Numbered from the stretch's first letter, positions 1-10,610 are shown. The stretch: 64,000 nucleotides of DNA from Fluviispira vulneris (GCF_014281055.1 NZ_JACRSE010000005.1:62001-126000), one strand, 5' to 3'. Notes: generated from the letters alone by a model not told the origin. Made by a program: numbers and translations.

Positions 1-890
1 ATCGCTCCTGAAAGCTTAAATCCAGTCGATTCAATTTTATTAATACAATATGTAAAAGTAGGATTACCATGACCTTCATCACCAATATCTTGCATAATAA
101 TTTTAGGTGTAAATTTTAAGACATCTTGACATCTTTTTGAAATCAGTTTTGCCATATCATATACAGTCAATGTATTTTTTCCACCAAGATTAAATATTCC
201 GTCATAAATATTAATTTTCTGATCAGATAAAAGGTGTAAAATGCAATTTTCGATATCTCCAATTGGAATAAAATCTCTTTTTTGCATTGGATTTTTTAAC
301 GTCATACATTTATTTTCTATTACTTCTCTGCATAAATTATTTACCAATAAACTCCATCTATTAATATTCTTTGAAACTGGATAGCCAAAACCATTCGATA
401 GACGTAGGACTAGTCCAGTTATTTTTTTATTGGAATGATAACTTAATATCAGATCTTCTGCCATTCGATGACATATAGAATATGGATGCCTCGGCTTAGG
501 TAAAGACTCTTCATTTATATCACCGATTAAAGGACTTCCATAAATATGGGCAGTAGAAAAATATATTATTTTTTTTACATTACTTTTTTCAGCTGCACTT
601 AATAAATTATATGTATAAATACAAGTTTCAATAATTGCTTTTTCAACATTATTTGCTGAATCGATTTCATTTGGCGTTGAAAGATGTAATATAGTATCAA
701 TACCTTCACAACAGTCCATAATAGATTTTTCTGAAGTAAAATCTATTATTCTTAAATATGGAATATTTATATCAATATTTTTATTTCTAGAAGTTGAATA
801 AACTTCATATTGATTAGATTCGGAGAGCTTTTTAAATAATCTACTTCCTAAATATCCAAGTCCTCCAGTAATTAAAATTTTTTGTGTCAT
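1..890 (-). CDS. NAD-dependent sugar epimerase/dehydratase, C-terminus cut by window edge
   Basis: The reading frame is open from ATG at 890 to the left edge (296 codons visible), so the C-terminus is missing. The N-terminus MTQKILITGGLGYLGS carries the Rossmann GxxGxxG motif of extended short-chain dehydrogenases acting on nucleotide sugars. The catalytic YxxxK is replaced by YSICH (codons at about 468-482), so the active-site lysine is a histidine. It is the last visible gene of the minus-strand polysaccharide operon, 38 bp downstream of the RmlC-like gene. Family placement is secure. The substrate, and whether it is an active epimerase or a reductase/decarboxylase variant, cannot be told. 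Confidence 0.85.
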   Translation of the reverse strand, partial: MTQKILITGGLGYLGSRLFKKLSESNQYEVYSTSRNKNIDINIPYLRIIDFTSEKSIMDCCEGIDTILHLSTPNEIDSANNVEKAIIETCIYTYNLLSAAEKSNVKKIIYFSTAHIYGSPLIGDINEESLPKPRHPYSICHRMAEDLILSYHSNKKITGLVLRLSNGFGYPVSKNINRWSLLVNNLCREVIENKCMTLKNPMQKRDFIPIGDIENCILHLLSDQKINIYDGIFNLGGKNTLTVYDMAKLISKRCQDVLKFTPKIIMQDIGDEGHGNPTFTYCINKIESTGFKLSGA

Positions 891-928
891 AAAGTACTCA
901 TTATAAAGTTATTTAAATTATATGATTT

Positions 929-1378
929 CTATTTATTAATTAAACCCCATTTATACGGAATAATTTCACTTAATGGATCTAAGCGTTCTATTTCATGGCT
1001 GCTATGTGGTATGCTTGCACAATTTGCAACAATTGCAGTTTCGTTTCCCAGCCCTTTAAAACCATTCCAAATTTTTGGTGGCACTGAAACTAAAAGGTAG
1101 TTATCAACCCCTAAAAATATTTCCTGAATATTTCCTCTGGTCGGGCTATTTTCTCTGTCATCGTATAGTACAAATTTTATATTTCCATATGGAACACAAT
1201 AATTTAAAGTCATTTCTTTATGTATATGCCATCCTTTAATAGCATTTGGATAAACACAAGAAAAATATATTTCTCCAAATGATTTAAAAACTTCTGAATC
1301 GTTTCTCATCATATGCATAATTTTTCCTCTTTCATCTAAAATTTGTTTCAAAGGAGAAATTCTTACGCCATGTATCAT
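929..1378 (-). CDS. RmlC-like (dTDP-4-dehydrorhamnose 3,5-epimerase family) cupin
   Basis: A 149-residue single-domain cupin. The stretch KGWHIHKEMTLNYCVPYGN corresponds to the His-containing core of RmlC-type 3,5-epimerases, and VSVPPKIWNGFKGLG matches the family's 'P.G.aHGf' segment, although the usual catalytic His there is replaced. At 149 residues it is shorter than classical RmlC (about 180). ATG at 1378 follows AAGGA at a fairly long spacing. With the rfbF-type gene just upstream it may act on a CDP- or dTDP-4-keto sugar. No rmlA or rmlB is in the window, so rhamnose synthesis is not implied. Confidence 0.75.
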   Translation of the reverse strand: MIHGVRISPLKQILDERGKIMHMMRNDSEVFKSFGEIYFSCVYPNAIKGWHIHKEMTLNYCVPYGNIKFVLYDDRENSPTRGNIQEIFLGVDNYLLVSVPPKIWNGFKGLGNETAIVANCASIPHSSHEIERLDPLSEIIPYKWGLINK

Positions 1379-1453
1379 GCATTAATGTCCTTATAAAAGT
1401 TATTATTGTTTAATTTCTCAAATCAATTTACAATAATTACTAAAATTATATTC

Positions 1454-2239
1454 TTAATTAGAGAATACCCATGGAGCATTTCCATTATCATACATCTCAT
1501 TTAACAATTGGTATTCTCTATATGTGTCCATAGGTTGCCAGAATCCTTCATGCTCATAGACCATTAATTGTTTTTCAGAGACAAGTCTTTGCATTGGATC
1601 TTTTTCAAATACTAAGCTATCGTCATCAGTTAAGTAATCTAATAACTCTCTTCTACACACAAAATAACCACCAGAAATCAGTCCCCCTGTCGTTTGTGGC
1701 TTTTCATTGAACTCAGTTGCTAAGCCATGACTATTGCAAACAAGCTCGCCAAATCTACCAGGAGGCCGAACTCCTGAAACTGTTAGTATTTTGCCGTGTG
1801 ACTTATGAAAATTTACCAATTTATTAATATTAATATCACTTAAACCGTCACCATAAGTTAACATGAAGTTTTCATCATCATTTAAATATTTTCGAATTTT
1901 TCTAATTCTTGATCCTGTCATAGCTTCAAGACCTGTTTCAGCCAAGGTTACTTTCCAATCAACATTTTTTGAATTTCCAAAGTACTCAATATTTTGGCTA
2001 TCACCTAATGATATTGTAAAATCACTTGTATGTGCTCTGTAATTTAAAAAAAAATCTTTTATAACTGTATTTTTATAACCTAGACAAAGTATGAAATCTT
2101 TATAACTCCAATTTGAGTAATAATTCATAATATGCCACAGAATTGGAATACCACCTATAGGTATCATAGGTTTCGGTATATTATCAGCGACATCTCTTAT
2201 TCTAGTTCCTTTTCCTCCACACAATATCACTGTTTTCAT
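1454..2239 (-). CDS. rfbF: Glucose-1-phosphate cytidylyltransferase
   Basis: A 261-residue nucleotidyltransferase beginning MKTVILCGGKGTRIRDVAD, the GGxGTR nucleotide-binding signature followed by the KPM motif. Length and the C-terminal WQPMDTYREYQLLNEMY segment match RfbF (CTP:glucose-1-phosphate cytidylyltransferase), the first step of CDP-dideoxy and CDP-branched sugar synthesis. ATG at 2239 has an AGAGGGA ribosome site. The partner CDP-glucose 4,6-dehydratase (RfbG) is not in the window and may lie to the left. Neighbouring epimerase, RmlC-like and methyltransferase genes fit a CDP-deoxysugar or C-methyl sugar pathway. Confidence 0.88.
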   Translation of the reverse strand: MKTVILCGGKGTRIRDVADNIPKPMIPIGGIPILWHIMNYYSNWSYKDFILCLGYKNTVIKDFFLNYRAHTSDFTISLGDSQNIEYFGNSKNVDWKVTLAETGLEAMTGSRIRKIRKYLNDDENFMLTYGDGLSDININKLVNFHKSHGKILTVSGVRPPGRFGELVCNSHGLATEFNEKPQTTGGLISGGYFVCRRELLDYLTDDDSLVFEKDPMQRLVSEKQLMVYEHEGFWQPMDTYREYQLLNEMYDNGNAPWVFSN

Positions 2240-2276
2240 TTTAACATCCCTCTTAAGTGTTAATAACTAGAAATCC

Positions 2277-2816
2277 TTATTTTATAACCCTTAGCTCAAA
2301 CGTTATTGAGTTTAATGGAAATAAATGAGAAAGCCGCATTTCATAAAAAACTCTATGCTTTTCAGCTATGTAAATCATAATTCTGTGCCAAAATCGAATT
2401 CTTTCTTTTTTAAATTCTTTATCGAATTCAATTTTTTTAACTCTAAATTTAACTTTAGCATAAGCATACTTTTCAAAATAAATGTTTGTTGGATCAAAAT
2501 AATCAAACCAAAATGAACTAAAAAAATTTCTGTGAGTTGGATCTATATATGCATATACACTTCTAAAGTAAGGTACAGAAATTATTATATTTGCGCCATT
2601 CTTTGATATTCTATATATTTCCTCTAATACTTTTACAGGATCTGAAAGATGCTCCAGCACATTATCCATTATAATTTCATCGATTTCATTTTCATCAAAT
2701 GGATAAGGATATCTGTCAAGATTGTGTATAATATCCACATTCTTCAAACTTAGACTGTCAACTCCGATATAACCTTCTTTCTTAGAGTTGCCACACCCTA
2801 AATCTAATTTTTTCAC
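2277..2816 (-). CDS. Class I SAM-dependent methyltransferase (small)
   Basis: A 179-residue protein starting KKLDLGCGNSKKEGYIGVD, motif I of Rossmann methyltransferases, followed by the acidic strand-2 end (GVD), DNVLEHLSDP (motif II/III, Methyltransf_11-like) and ISVPYFRS. The start codon is GTG at 2816, preceded by AAAGGTG. It sits inside the polysaccharide operon between the GT4 glycosyltransferase and rfbF. It probably methylates a sugar residue or the glycan terminus. Acceptor unknown. Confidence 0.82.
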   Translation of the reverse strand: MKKLDLGCGNSKKEGYIGVDSLSLKNVDIIHNLDRYPYPFDENEIDEIIMDNVLEHLSDPVKVLEEIYRISKNGANIIISVPYFRSVYAYIDPTHRNFFSSFWFDYFDPTNIYFEKYAYAKVKFRVKKIEFDKEFKKERIRFWHRIMIYIAEKHRVFYEMRLSHLFPLNSITFELRVIK

Positions 2817-2826
2817 AGTTTCACCT

Positions 2827-4068
2827 TTAAAAATTTTGATAATTTTTTATATTTTCATATAAATTCATATATTTTCTAATAGCAACTTTTGCCTCGAAAT
2901 ATTTTTCAAAACGAATCTTAGCGTTCTTTCCCATTTTTTCTCTAATATCAGAATTATTTATAAGAAAAATTAGAGCTTCTGCAATTGATAAATAATTTTT
3001 AGACTCTACAATTATCCCTGTCTTCATATGCTCTATTTGCTCTATTATTCCTGAAATATTTGAAGCAATCACTGGCTTTCCTAAACTCATGGCTTCTAAA
3101 ATAATATTAGGAAAATCCTCGTTAGAAATAGATGGTAAAACTATAATATCAGAACCATTAATTAGGTTAAATATATTTTTTTCTCTTCCGATAAATTTTA
3201 AATATTTTTCAATTTTATTATCATTTGCAAATTGTTTAAGTGCATCAAATTCTTTACCTTCACCTTCGACGATAAATATAATTTTATTCAAAATAGGTGC
3301 TGCATTTTTTCTTAAATAATCAATTGCATGAAGCAGATACAAATGTCCTTTTCTTTTCTCTAAAACTGCTATAATAGAAACAACAATGTCCTCGTCATTT
3401 AATTCCAATCGTTTCTTTAATTGAATGTTACTTTCATTAATGCTTCTTAGGGTAATTCCATTATGAATAGATACAAATCTATTTTTATGCACACTTGGTA
3501 TTAATTTGCTTAACTTATCTCTCGCATAATTCGACGCAGTTATAAAACAAGTTACTAAGTTAAATGTAATAAAATCTATTGGAAAATCAATCACTCTTGA
3601 TAAAGATCTATACGGTATAGGAATATTATTTACAGTGTATATTATTTTTTTTATCCCAAGTATTTTTCCAGCTAATACTGCGCTATTACATGAAATTGCT
3701 CCTGGATAATTTCCGTTATTTATATGTAGAATATCGATTTTTTTCCCATAAAAAAAACTAATAATCTTGCAAAAATTAATCACATATATAAATATCTTGA
3801 GAAAATTTATAAAAACTGAAGCAATAAAGCTTGGAATTTTATAATGTAAAAGTCTCCTTTTTAACTCTGATGAATCTAATAAGTTCAAAGGGTAAATAAA
3901 CTCATATTTATTTAATCTGAGAAATAATTCATTTTGATATTTATCTGAAAACCTAAACGAAAAAGATAGATCATGAATTTTTTTTAATTCATCTGAGTTC
4001 ATAAAATTTATTATCATGTTTTCGCATCCAGCAAGATAATCACAATCTGAATGATAATGTATTCTCAA
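2827..4068 (-). CDS. GT4-family glycosyltransferase (GT-B fold)
   Basis: About 413 residues. The C-terminal half holds the GT4 signature EDFPNIILEAMSLGKPVIAS, an EX7E motif that binds the nucleotide-sugar donor. The N-terminal domain begins RIHYHSDCDYLAGCENM, typical of retaining glycosyltransferases in O-antigen clusters. I place the start at TTG 4068 rather than TTG 4080, because 4080 overlaps the ribosome site GAGGGA that lies correctly spaced before 4068. Either start overlaps the upstream epimerase gene (stop at 4040), so the two are probably translationally coupled. Cytoplasmic or membrane-peripheral. Donor and acceptor unknown. Confidence 0.87.
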   Translation of the reverse strand: MRIHYHSDCDYLAGCENMIINFMNSDELKKIHDLSFSFRFSDKYQNELFLRLNKYEFIYPLNLLDSSELKRRLLHYKIPSFIASVFINFLKIFIYVINFCKIISFFYGKKIDILHINNGNYPGAISCNSAVLAGKILGIKKIIYTVNNIPIPYRSLSRVIDFPIDFITFNLVTCFITASNYARDKLSKLIPSVHKNRFVSIHNGITLRSINESNIQLKKRLELNDEDIVVSIIAVLEKRKGHLYLLHAIDYLRKNAAPILNKIIFIVEGEGKEFDALKQFANDNKIEKYLKFIGREKNIFNLINGSDIIVLPSISNEDFPNIILEAMSLGKPVIASNISGIIEQIEHMKTGIIVESKNYLSIAEALIFLINNSDIREKMGKNAKIRFEKYFEAKVAIRKYMNLYENIKNYQNF

Positions 4069-5020
4069 TTTTTCCCTCAATTTTTAAAACGCTTTTATAA
4101 TAGTCAATCGTTTTTAATAAACCTTCATTTAAGCTGGTTGCAGGTTTCCAGTGCAATTCATTCATTGCTTTACTATTATCAGCCGAATAATTTTTTATAT
4201 CATTTTCTCTATGATCTTTCAAGCCAAATTTAATTAAACCATAATTTCCTATAAGTTCTTCAACTTTAAGAGCTAAATCTCTTAATTTTAATATTTGACC
4301 ACTAGAGATGTTATAAACTAAATTATTTTTTTCTTCACCGTGAACGAGGGCTAAAATAATTGCATCACAAATATCATCTACAAATATATAATCTCTAGTT
4401 TGTAAGCCATCAGTCATATCAAATTCTTGTTTTAAAAGCAAAGAATTGATAAGTGAAGGAAGAAACATGTCTAATTTTTGTTCTGGCCCATAAGCAATGG
4501 ATGGTCGAATAGTTATTAATCTAAATTTTTCTGCTTGAGATATTATTTTACCCATTAAATAACTCGCCGTTTTTGACCATGAATAAGGCGATATCGGTGA
4601 TTCAATTATATTTCCATCATACTTTAATTGATTATTTCCATATTCTTCACAAGTTCCAACATTAATTATCAATTTTATGGAACTTACATTTACTGCTCCG
4701 CTATATATATTTAATGACCCTAAAATATTTGTTTGCATTGCAGCATAGAAATTTTCAATACAATAGTTTCTCTCTTTGAATGCAGAAAGATTTATTATTG
4801 CATATGGATTTTCTTTCTTAATTACATGTTCGACAAAATTTTTATCTTCAATCTTGCCATTGTAAGAGGATGAAGTACTACTTCGAGAAACTGTTATAAT
4901 ATTTCCTTTAAAATCTATTTTTTTCAGTTTTTTTATCAAACATTTTCCAATAAAACTGGTCGAACCAAAAATAAAAATCTTTTTATCATTAAACGCATCA
5001 AGTTCATTCATTTTAATCAT
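4040..5020 (-). CDS. NAD-dependent epimerase/dehydratase (extended SDR)
   Basis: 326 residues. The N-terminal segment KIFIFGSTSFIGKCL is the Rossmann glycine motif. The active site is intact: a YSWSK tetrad motif (YxxxK) follows ESPISP, and RPSIAYGPEQ is the usual substrate-loop segment. ATG at 5020 is preceded by AAGGA. It resembles CDP- or GDP-sugar epimerases and reductases. Its 3' end overlaps the GT4 gene by 29 bp, placing it firmly in the operon. With rfbF nearby, a CDP-4-keto sugar is a reasonable but unproven substrate. Confidence 0.87.
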   Translation of the reverse strand: MIKMNELDAFNDKKIFIFGSTSFIGKCLIKKLKKIDFKGNIITVSRSSTSSSYNGKIEDKNFVEHVIKKENPYAIINLSAFKERNYCIENFYAAMQTNILGSLNIYSGAVNVSSIKLIINVGTCEEYGNNQLKYDGNIIESPISPYSWSKTASYLMGKIISQAEKFRLITIRPSIAYGPEQKLDMFLPSLINSLLLKQEFDMTDGLQTRDYIFVDDICDAIILALVHGEEKNNLVYNISSGQILKLRDLALKVEELIGNYGLIKFGLKDHRENDIKNYSADNSKAMNELHWKPATSLNEGLLKTIDYYKSVLKIEGKIENTLSFRL

Positions 5021-5047
5021 TAAAATTCCTTATTAATTACAAATTAA

Positions 5048-5776
5048 TTATAACTTTCGAACTACCAAACAATAGTTAAGACAAAGCTTTTCATTGTAAA
5101 AATATTTATCAAATTTTAATGCACATATATTCAATATTGGATAAACAAATATTTTCCGAACTTTTCTTAAAAATCTTTTTAATGGATATGTAAATTTATT
5201 TGTATAATTGATGTGCGAATATATCGAAACCATCTTAGTTTGTATGAGTGCTGCAAATGCTCCCTCAATTGGATATAATTCAATAATTTCAAATCCTGCA
5301 TTTTTAAAATGAGAGATAAGTGAATACTTAGTAAATCTGTAATAATCATATGGTTCAGAGTGTAGTTGCCATAACTGAGGAACTGTAAATATAGCAATTC
5401 CATTTTTTTTTAAAAGCCTATGACATTCATTTATAAAACTTTCCGTATTGAATACATGCTCTAAGACTTGAGTAGAAAGCAAAGTATCAAATGATTCGCT
5501 CATTAAGCCAGTATTCTCACAATCACAATATAAATCAGCTTTTGTTTCATTTCCATAATTTGATTTCATAGTCAATTCATTATCGATACCATAATAAGAT
5601 TTTACATATTTTAAAAAAATTTCTTCATATGGTTTTTTTCCGCAGCCTATATCAATTAAATTTCCTTTTGCATATTTTTTTGACTCTTTTTCCATGCATT
5701 TTGATATATTATTCTCTACAATTTTAACTTCTGACCAGTATGATTTAATATTTGAAAAGAAATTATTTTTATTCAT
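5048..5776 (-). CDS. Class I SAM-dependent methyltransferase
   Basis: About 242 residues. NLIDIGCGKKPYEEIF is motif I, YGIDNE the acidic post-motif, LLSTQVLEHVFN the Methyltransf_11 motif and FTVPQLWQLHSEPYDYYRF the substrate region seen in glycan-cluster methyltransferases. An upstream in-frame TTG (5797) would overlap the preceding gene. I chose ATG at 5776, which has a purine-rich AAGAAAG upstream and begins 2 bp after the upstream stop. Likely a sugar O-methyltransferase. Acceptor unknown. Confidence 0.82.
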   Translation of the reverse strand: MNKNNFFSNIKSYWSEVKIVENNISKCMEKESKKYAKGNLIDIGCGKKPYEEIFLKYVKSYYGIDNELTMKSNYGNETKADLYCDCENTGLMSESFDTLLSTQVLEHVFNTESFINECHRLLKKNGIAIFTVPQLWQLHSEPYDYYRFTKYSLISHFKNAGFEIIELYPIEGAFAALIQTKMVSIYSHINYTNKFTYPLKRFLRKVRKIFVYPILNICALKFDKYFYNEKLCLNYCLVVRKL

Positions 5777-5777
5777 T

Positions 5778-6758
5778 TTATTCTTTCTTGAGAACAATAA
5801 TCATATCGTTTCCATCTTTTATATTTGTCTTTTCCATTATTTTATTCATTTTCCATGCCTCATAAATTGACATGTTTTTATATGCATCTAACTCTTCAAA
5901 GTATTTACTTGAAAAATAATATAATCCTGGATAAGAAAATGTAATAGAATCAATTATTTTTAAATTATTTTTGTCCGCATAATTCTGAATATTATCAAGA
6001 CTAAAGTGATATAAATGTATAGGTAATTCTAAGCAATTTGGATACATTTTATATACATGTCCATCTATATTTGGCACACATATTATTGCAATTCCTTCAC
6101 TATATAAATGCTCACTGATGAATTTAAAATATAAGCTTGGCTTGTCAACATGCTCTAAGGACCAATTCATTCTAATGATATCAAATTTTTGAGTATTAGG
6201 AATCGAGTCTATTGAATCAAATGATTTAATATTTAATTTATCTAAAATAGATCTAGCTTTATCTGAAAAATCACAACCAAAAACATCTAAAAATTTCCTA
6301 TAATAATAAAGACTTGATTTCGACCCAAAAAAATGAGTTGATACACCACTACCACACCCAATATCAAGGATTTGTCCACGTTTATTTTTTATATTTAATT
6401 TTAAGTATTTTTTCACAGGATCTTCAATTTTAGGAGTTATGCGCTGGATAAAATATGGATGAAGAAATTTAAATGGATTAAGCATGATAACAAAAATTGT
6501 GTTTGAAAATTTATTTAAAAGTAACTCAATATTTTTTTTTAAAAAACTTTTTTTAGAATGAAATGAATAATTGTTACTATAAAATAGATTCATATATGAA
6601 AATTTTGGTCTAGGATTTGTAAATTTTAAATTACAATTATTACATTTAACAACATGAAAAATATCATTAGTAGTATTGTATATTAAGTCTTTTTGTTTTG
6701 CAATTTTAGTATAGCTTTTGCTCCCACATAAATCACAATTTATAGTTTCATAGATCAT
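5778..6758 (-). CDS. Zinc-ribbon class I methyltransferase
   Basis: 326 residues. The N-terminus has CDLCGS about residue 9 and CNNCNLKFTNPRP about residue 40, two CxxC pairs that form a zinc ribbon. The SAM domain follows with ILDIGCGSG and RMNWSLEHVDKP. This layout is seen in many sugar C- and O-methyltransferases of polysaccharide loci. A similar layout occurs at 40253-41251. ATG at 6758 is preceded by AAAAGAG. It is followed 2 bp later by another methyltransferase gene. With rfbF present, C-methylation of a CDP-4-keto sugar is possible, but this is inference. Confidence 0.83.
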   Translation of the reverse strand: MIYETINCDLCGSKSYTKIAKQKDLIYNTTNDIFHVVKCNNCNLKFTNPRPKFSYMNLFYSNNYSFHSKKSFLKKNIELLLNKFSNTIFVIMLNPFKFLHPYFIQRITPKIEDPVKKYLKLNIKNKRGQILDIGCGSGVSTHFFGSKSSLYYYRKFLDVFGCDFSDKARSILDKLNIKSFDSIDSIPNTQKFDIIRMNWSLEHVDKPSLYFKFISEHLYSEGIAIICVPNIDGHVYKMYPNCLELPIHLYHFSLDNIQNYADKNNLKIIDSITFSYPGLYYFSSKYFEELDAYKNMSIYEAWKMNKIMEKTNIKDGNDMIIVLKKE

Positions 6759-6791
6759 GACTAACTCTTTTTCAAAATATTTTAAACTTGT

Positions 6792-7901
<1,110 letters not shown>

Positions 7902-7914
7902 TTATATAAATCTT

Positions 7915-8487
7915 TTAATCATTTATTTTATAAATTTTATCATTACTATCTGATAAAATAAGTTCTAATTCACTTCTTATAACTCCATAAATTATACTAT
8001 TTAAATATTTTCCATTTTTAAAAACATTATTTCTTAATATACCCTCTTTTTTAAATCCAATTTTTTCTATTAGCTTTGATTTTTTAATGTCAATTTCATA
8101 AACTTCGCACCAAATACGCTCTAGATTCAAATCAAAATAAGCATATCTAATTAAAGCAGTAGCAACATCAGGTGCGTAAACATCATCTATATATAAGTTA
8201 TTAATACCTATATACATTGATAACTCAGCATTTCTATATATAAAGTTAATATTACATAATCCGCATACTCCAATCAATTCTTTTGTTAATGAATCAAATA
8301 CTCCAAACATTAAGTTATTTGAATTTTCAGAATTGATTTTATTGAGCCATCTTTGCTGATCATCATAATTTAATTCTTTATATTCTCTAAAATACTGTCT
8401 AAATTCACTATTATTTCTCCAAATTTGGAGTATTTTCAAATATTTTTCTTCAATGGGCATGAGATAAATGGATTCAAATTGAATCAC
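7915..8487 (-). CDS. GNAT N-acetyltransferase, PseH-like
   Basis: About 190 residues of RimJ/RimL-type GNAT fold: IGVCGLCNINFIYRNAELSMYIG is the core beta-strand region, with a Q/RxxGxxG-like segment replaced by DVATALIRYAYFDLNLERIWCEV. I place the start at GTG 8487, because GGGAGGA lies 6 bases upstream and the GTGA overlaps the stop of the synthase gene, indicating coupling. An earlier TTG (8505) would fall on that ribosome site. From its neighbours it probably acetylates the 4-amino sugar intermediate of the nonulosonate pathway (PseH role). Confidence 0.75.
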   Translation of the reverse strand: MIQFESIYLMPIEEKYLKILQIWRNNSEFRQYFREYKELNYDDQQRWLNKINSENSNNLMFGVFDSLTKELIGVCGLCNINFIYRNAELSMYIGINNLYIDDVYAPDVATALIRYAYFDLNLERIWCEVYEIDIKKSKLIEKIGFKKEGILRNNVFKNGKYLNSIIYGVIRSELELILSDSNDKIYKIND

Positions 8488-9533
8488 TGTATATCCTCCC
8501 AACAAATAGGAGTAGAATCTTCCATATCTTTATTTATATGTTTTCCAATTACTTTGTGAAAATCTTTTGGTAATATTCCTTTTTGTGGTCTCAATAATAC
8601 TGAGTTTTCTAATGTAATTCTCTCACCTTTTTGCAGTTTTCCTTTAGTGACTAAGCCTCTTCTTTGTAATATTTTTGTTTCTTCTTCGCATTCTTCAATT
8701 TTTTTCCATGGTTTTCCTAATGCTAATTCTAAATTTCTAATCTGCTTACTCATTTCAGTAAATTCGACTAAATTCATAGCAAATGCATGATCTGGACCTT
8801 CTCGTGATTTATCATCAGTAAAATGTTTTTCTATCACTCTAGCTCCTAAGGCTACAGCACCTAGAGGAACCGTTAATCCAGGTGTATGGTCAGAGTATCC
8901 TGTAATGCACTCATACATTTTACTATATGCTTCTATCACTCTAATGTTTGAAAATGAAAAATCTGTTGGATATTGAGTCACACATTGAAGAAGAATTACG
9001 TCACCACTTCCATATTTATTCAAGATATGCATCGCTTCATCAATTTCTGAAAATGATGATGCACCTGTTGCGAGCAATATTGGTAAATTTGTTTCTGCAG
9101 CAGTTTTTAGAAAATCAACATTACTTATTTCTCCTGAACCTATTTTGATTGATGTAATATTATTTTTTACTAGCTGCTCTAAAGCCTCAATATCATAGGG
9201 AGCTGACATAAACTCTAAACCTAGTTCTTCTGAATATGCTTTTAATTCTATAATCCATTCCAGGGGCAACTCTGCTGATTTATATACTTCACCAACCGAT
9301 TTTTTCCAGTTTGATTGAAATGAAGTATTTTTAAAATTTTTTTCACTGATAATTTTTTCTGCCTTAAATGATTGAAATTTTGCTACTTGAGCTCCACATT
9401 TATAAGCATCATATATAAGTTTTTTTGCTCTATCTATAGAACCATCAAAATTACTTCCAATTTCTGCAATAATTAAAGTTGGATTATGGTATGAAATTTT
9501 ATATTTTCCTATCTTAATTTCTTTCGAGAACAT
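8484..9533 (-). CDS. NeuB/PseI-type nonulosonate synthase
   Basis: 349 residues. Residues about 15-250 form the NeuB TIM barrel (IIAEIGSNFDGSIDRAKKLI, VAKFQSF, IKIGSGEI, TGYSDHTPG), which condenses phosphoenolpyruvate with a 6-carbon aminosugar. About 285-349 is the SAF antifreeze-like lid (RRGLVTKGKLQKGERI). Which of sialic, legionaminic or pseudaminic acid is made cannot be read from the sequence; PseB next door favours pseudaminic acid. I chose ATG 9533 over GTG 9539 because the latter is part of the GAGG ribosome site. It overlaps the following GNAT gene by 4 bp. Confidence 0.87.
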   Translation of the reverse strand: MFSKEIKIGKYKISYHNPTLIIAEIGSNFDGSIDRAKKLIYDAYKCGAQVAKFQSFKAEKIISEKNFKNTSFQSNWKKSVGEVYKSAELPLEWIIELKAYSEELGLEFMSAPYDIEALEQLVKNNITSIKIGSGEISNVDFLKTAAETNLPILLATGASSFSEIDEAMHILNKYGSGDVILLQCVTQYPTDFSFSNIRVIEAYSKMYECITGYSDHTPGLTVPLGAVALGARVIEKHFTDDKSREGPDHAFAMNLVEFTEMSKQIRNLELALGKPWKKIEECEEETKILQRRGLVTKGKLQKGERITLENSVLLRPQKGILPKDFHKVIGKHINKDMEDSTPICWEDIQ

Positions 9534-9540
9534 AGGCACC

Positions 9541-10425
9541 TCAATAATTAATTTCTGATATTATATCTTCACAAGAAAATTTTATTTCCTTAGAGCAAAT
9601 AATAGATTGGTTTAACACTCTTTTTGCTTTTGTGTTTAAATTCATTTTATGTTTTATAATATTTTCATGTAGATTGTATTTTTTAAATATCTGAAAAATT
9701 AATTCATACTTTGAGCATGAATCATAGGATGAAATATGATAAACATTTTTTTTATAATATATTTCTTTATCTCTACAAACTGCCCAGTCATAGATCCATT
9801 GATTAAGTCTATTTATGGACACAGGAGTTATCATATTGTCTACGAATCCATATATTTTTTGTTTTTCAGCATGATACAGTAATTGCCCAAGAAATCCATT
9901 ATATTTTTCTTCTGCATGAAAACCTACTGGAGTAGCCCTTATGATTACATAATTTTTTGAAGCTAAATTCTTTAAAATTTTTTCACATTCAATTTTTAAA
10001 TATGAGTAAATATTTACAGGATTCAATGGTTCTACTTGATCATTTCTTGTTGAGGGTTCAATACCCCATAAAACCGCATCCGTTGATAGAAATAATATTG
10101 GTATTGAGTGCTGATTTAATATATTAATAAATTTTTCAAAATTTATTTTAAACTTTTTAATTTCATCATTTGACATATTTTCAATTGCATCTAGATTAAC
10201 TGGAAAGGCTAAAAAAATAACTGAATTTATTTCACTTATGAAACTCATAACTTCCAATGGATTAGAAAAAATATCAATATTATAAAAATTTTTGCTATTC
10301 ATCCATGGTTTTTTATTTCTAAAAATTTCTATCAAATTATTTTTATTAAATAGATTTAGTAAATTACTTCCAACTAACCCTGTTGAGCCTACTATTAAAA
10401 TTTTGTCTCTTAATAAATTTTGCAT
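9541..10425 (-). CDS. RmlD-like sugar-nucleotide reductase (SDR)
   Basis: 294 residues. ILIVGSTGLVGSNLL is the glycine motif, LFLSTDAVLWG the strand-5 serine/threonine region and IYSYLK the YxxxK catalytic motif. The overall architecture is the RmlD/sugar nucleotide-binding family. It is the first gene of the minus-strand polysaccharide operon and begins 7 bp before the synthase gene, so it is likely part of the nonulosonate arm. Substrate is unknown. ATG at 10425 is preceded by AAAGG. Confidence 0.8.
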   Translation of the reverse strand: MQNLLRDKILIVGSTGLVGSNLLNLFNKNNLIEIFRNKKPWMNSKNFYNIDIFSNPLEVMSFISEINSVIFLAFPVNLDAIENMSNDEIKKFKINFEKFINILNQHSIPILFLSTDAVLWGIEPSTRNDQVEPLNPVNIYSYLKIECEKILKNLASKNYVIIRATPVGFHAEEKYNGFLGQLLYHAEKQKIYGFVDNMITPVSINRLNQWIYDWAVCRDKEIYYKKNVYHISSYDSCSKYELIFQIFKKYNLHENIIKHKMNLNTKAKRVLNQSIICSKEIKFSCEDIISEINY

Positions 10426-10610
10426 AGCAAAAATTGCCTTTAAGCATTATTTCATATTTTTTCAACAGTGCATATTTATCGGATACCAAAGTTTAAATTA
10501 CTGATTATTGCACTATTGACAATTTAACACATCCAAAATTTAAAATACAAATAAATCACGTTTATTTTTTTGATATTTTTTTAAATAATTTTATTTTATT
10601 CTAAAAATTA
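10426..10610 (-). promoter_or_regulatory. Likely promoter region of the polysaccharide operon
   Basis: This 185-bp, very AT-rich gap separates the signalling cassette from the first polysaccharide gene, both on the minus strand. It must hold the operon promoter if the operon does not continue from the cassette. A TTGTCA-like -35 lies about 10513-10518, but I see no convincing -10 at standard spacing. No hairpin terminator with a T-run is obvious for the upstream gene. Confidence 0.35.

Noticed and set aside
4078-4080. TTG 4080 as start of the GT4 gene
   Set aside because: It forms part of the GAGGGA ribosome site that serves TTG 4068.
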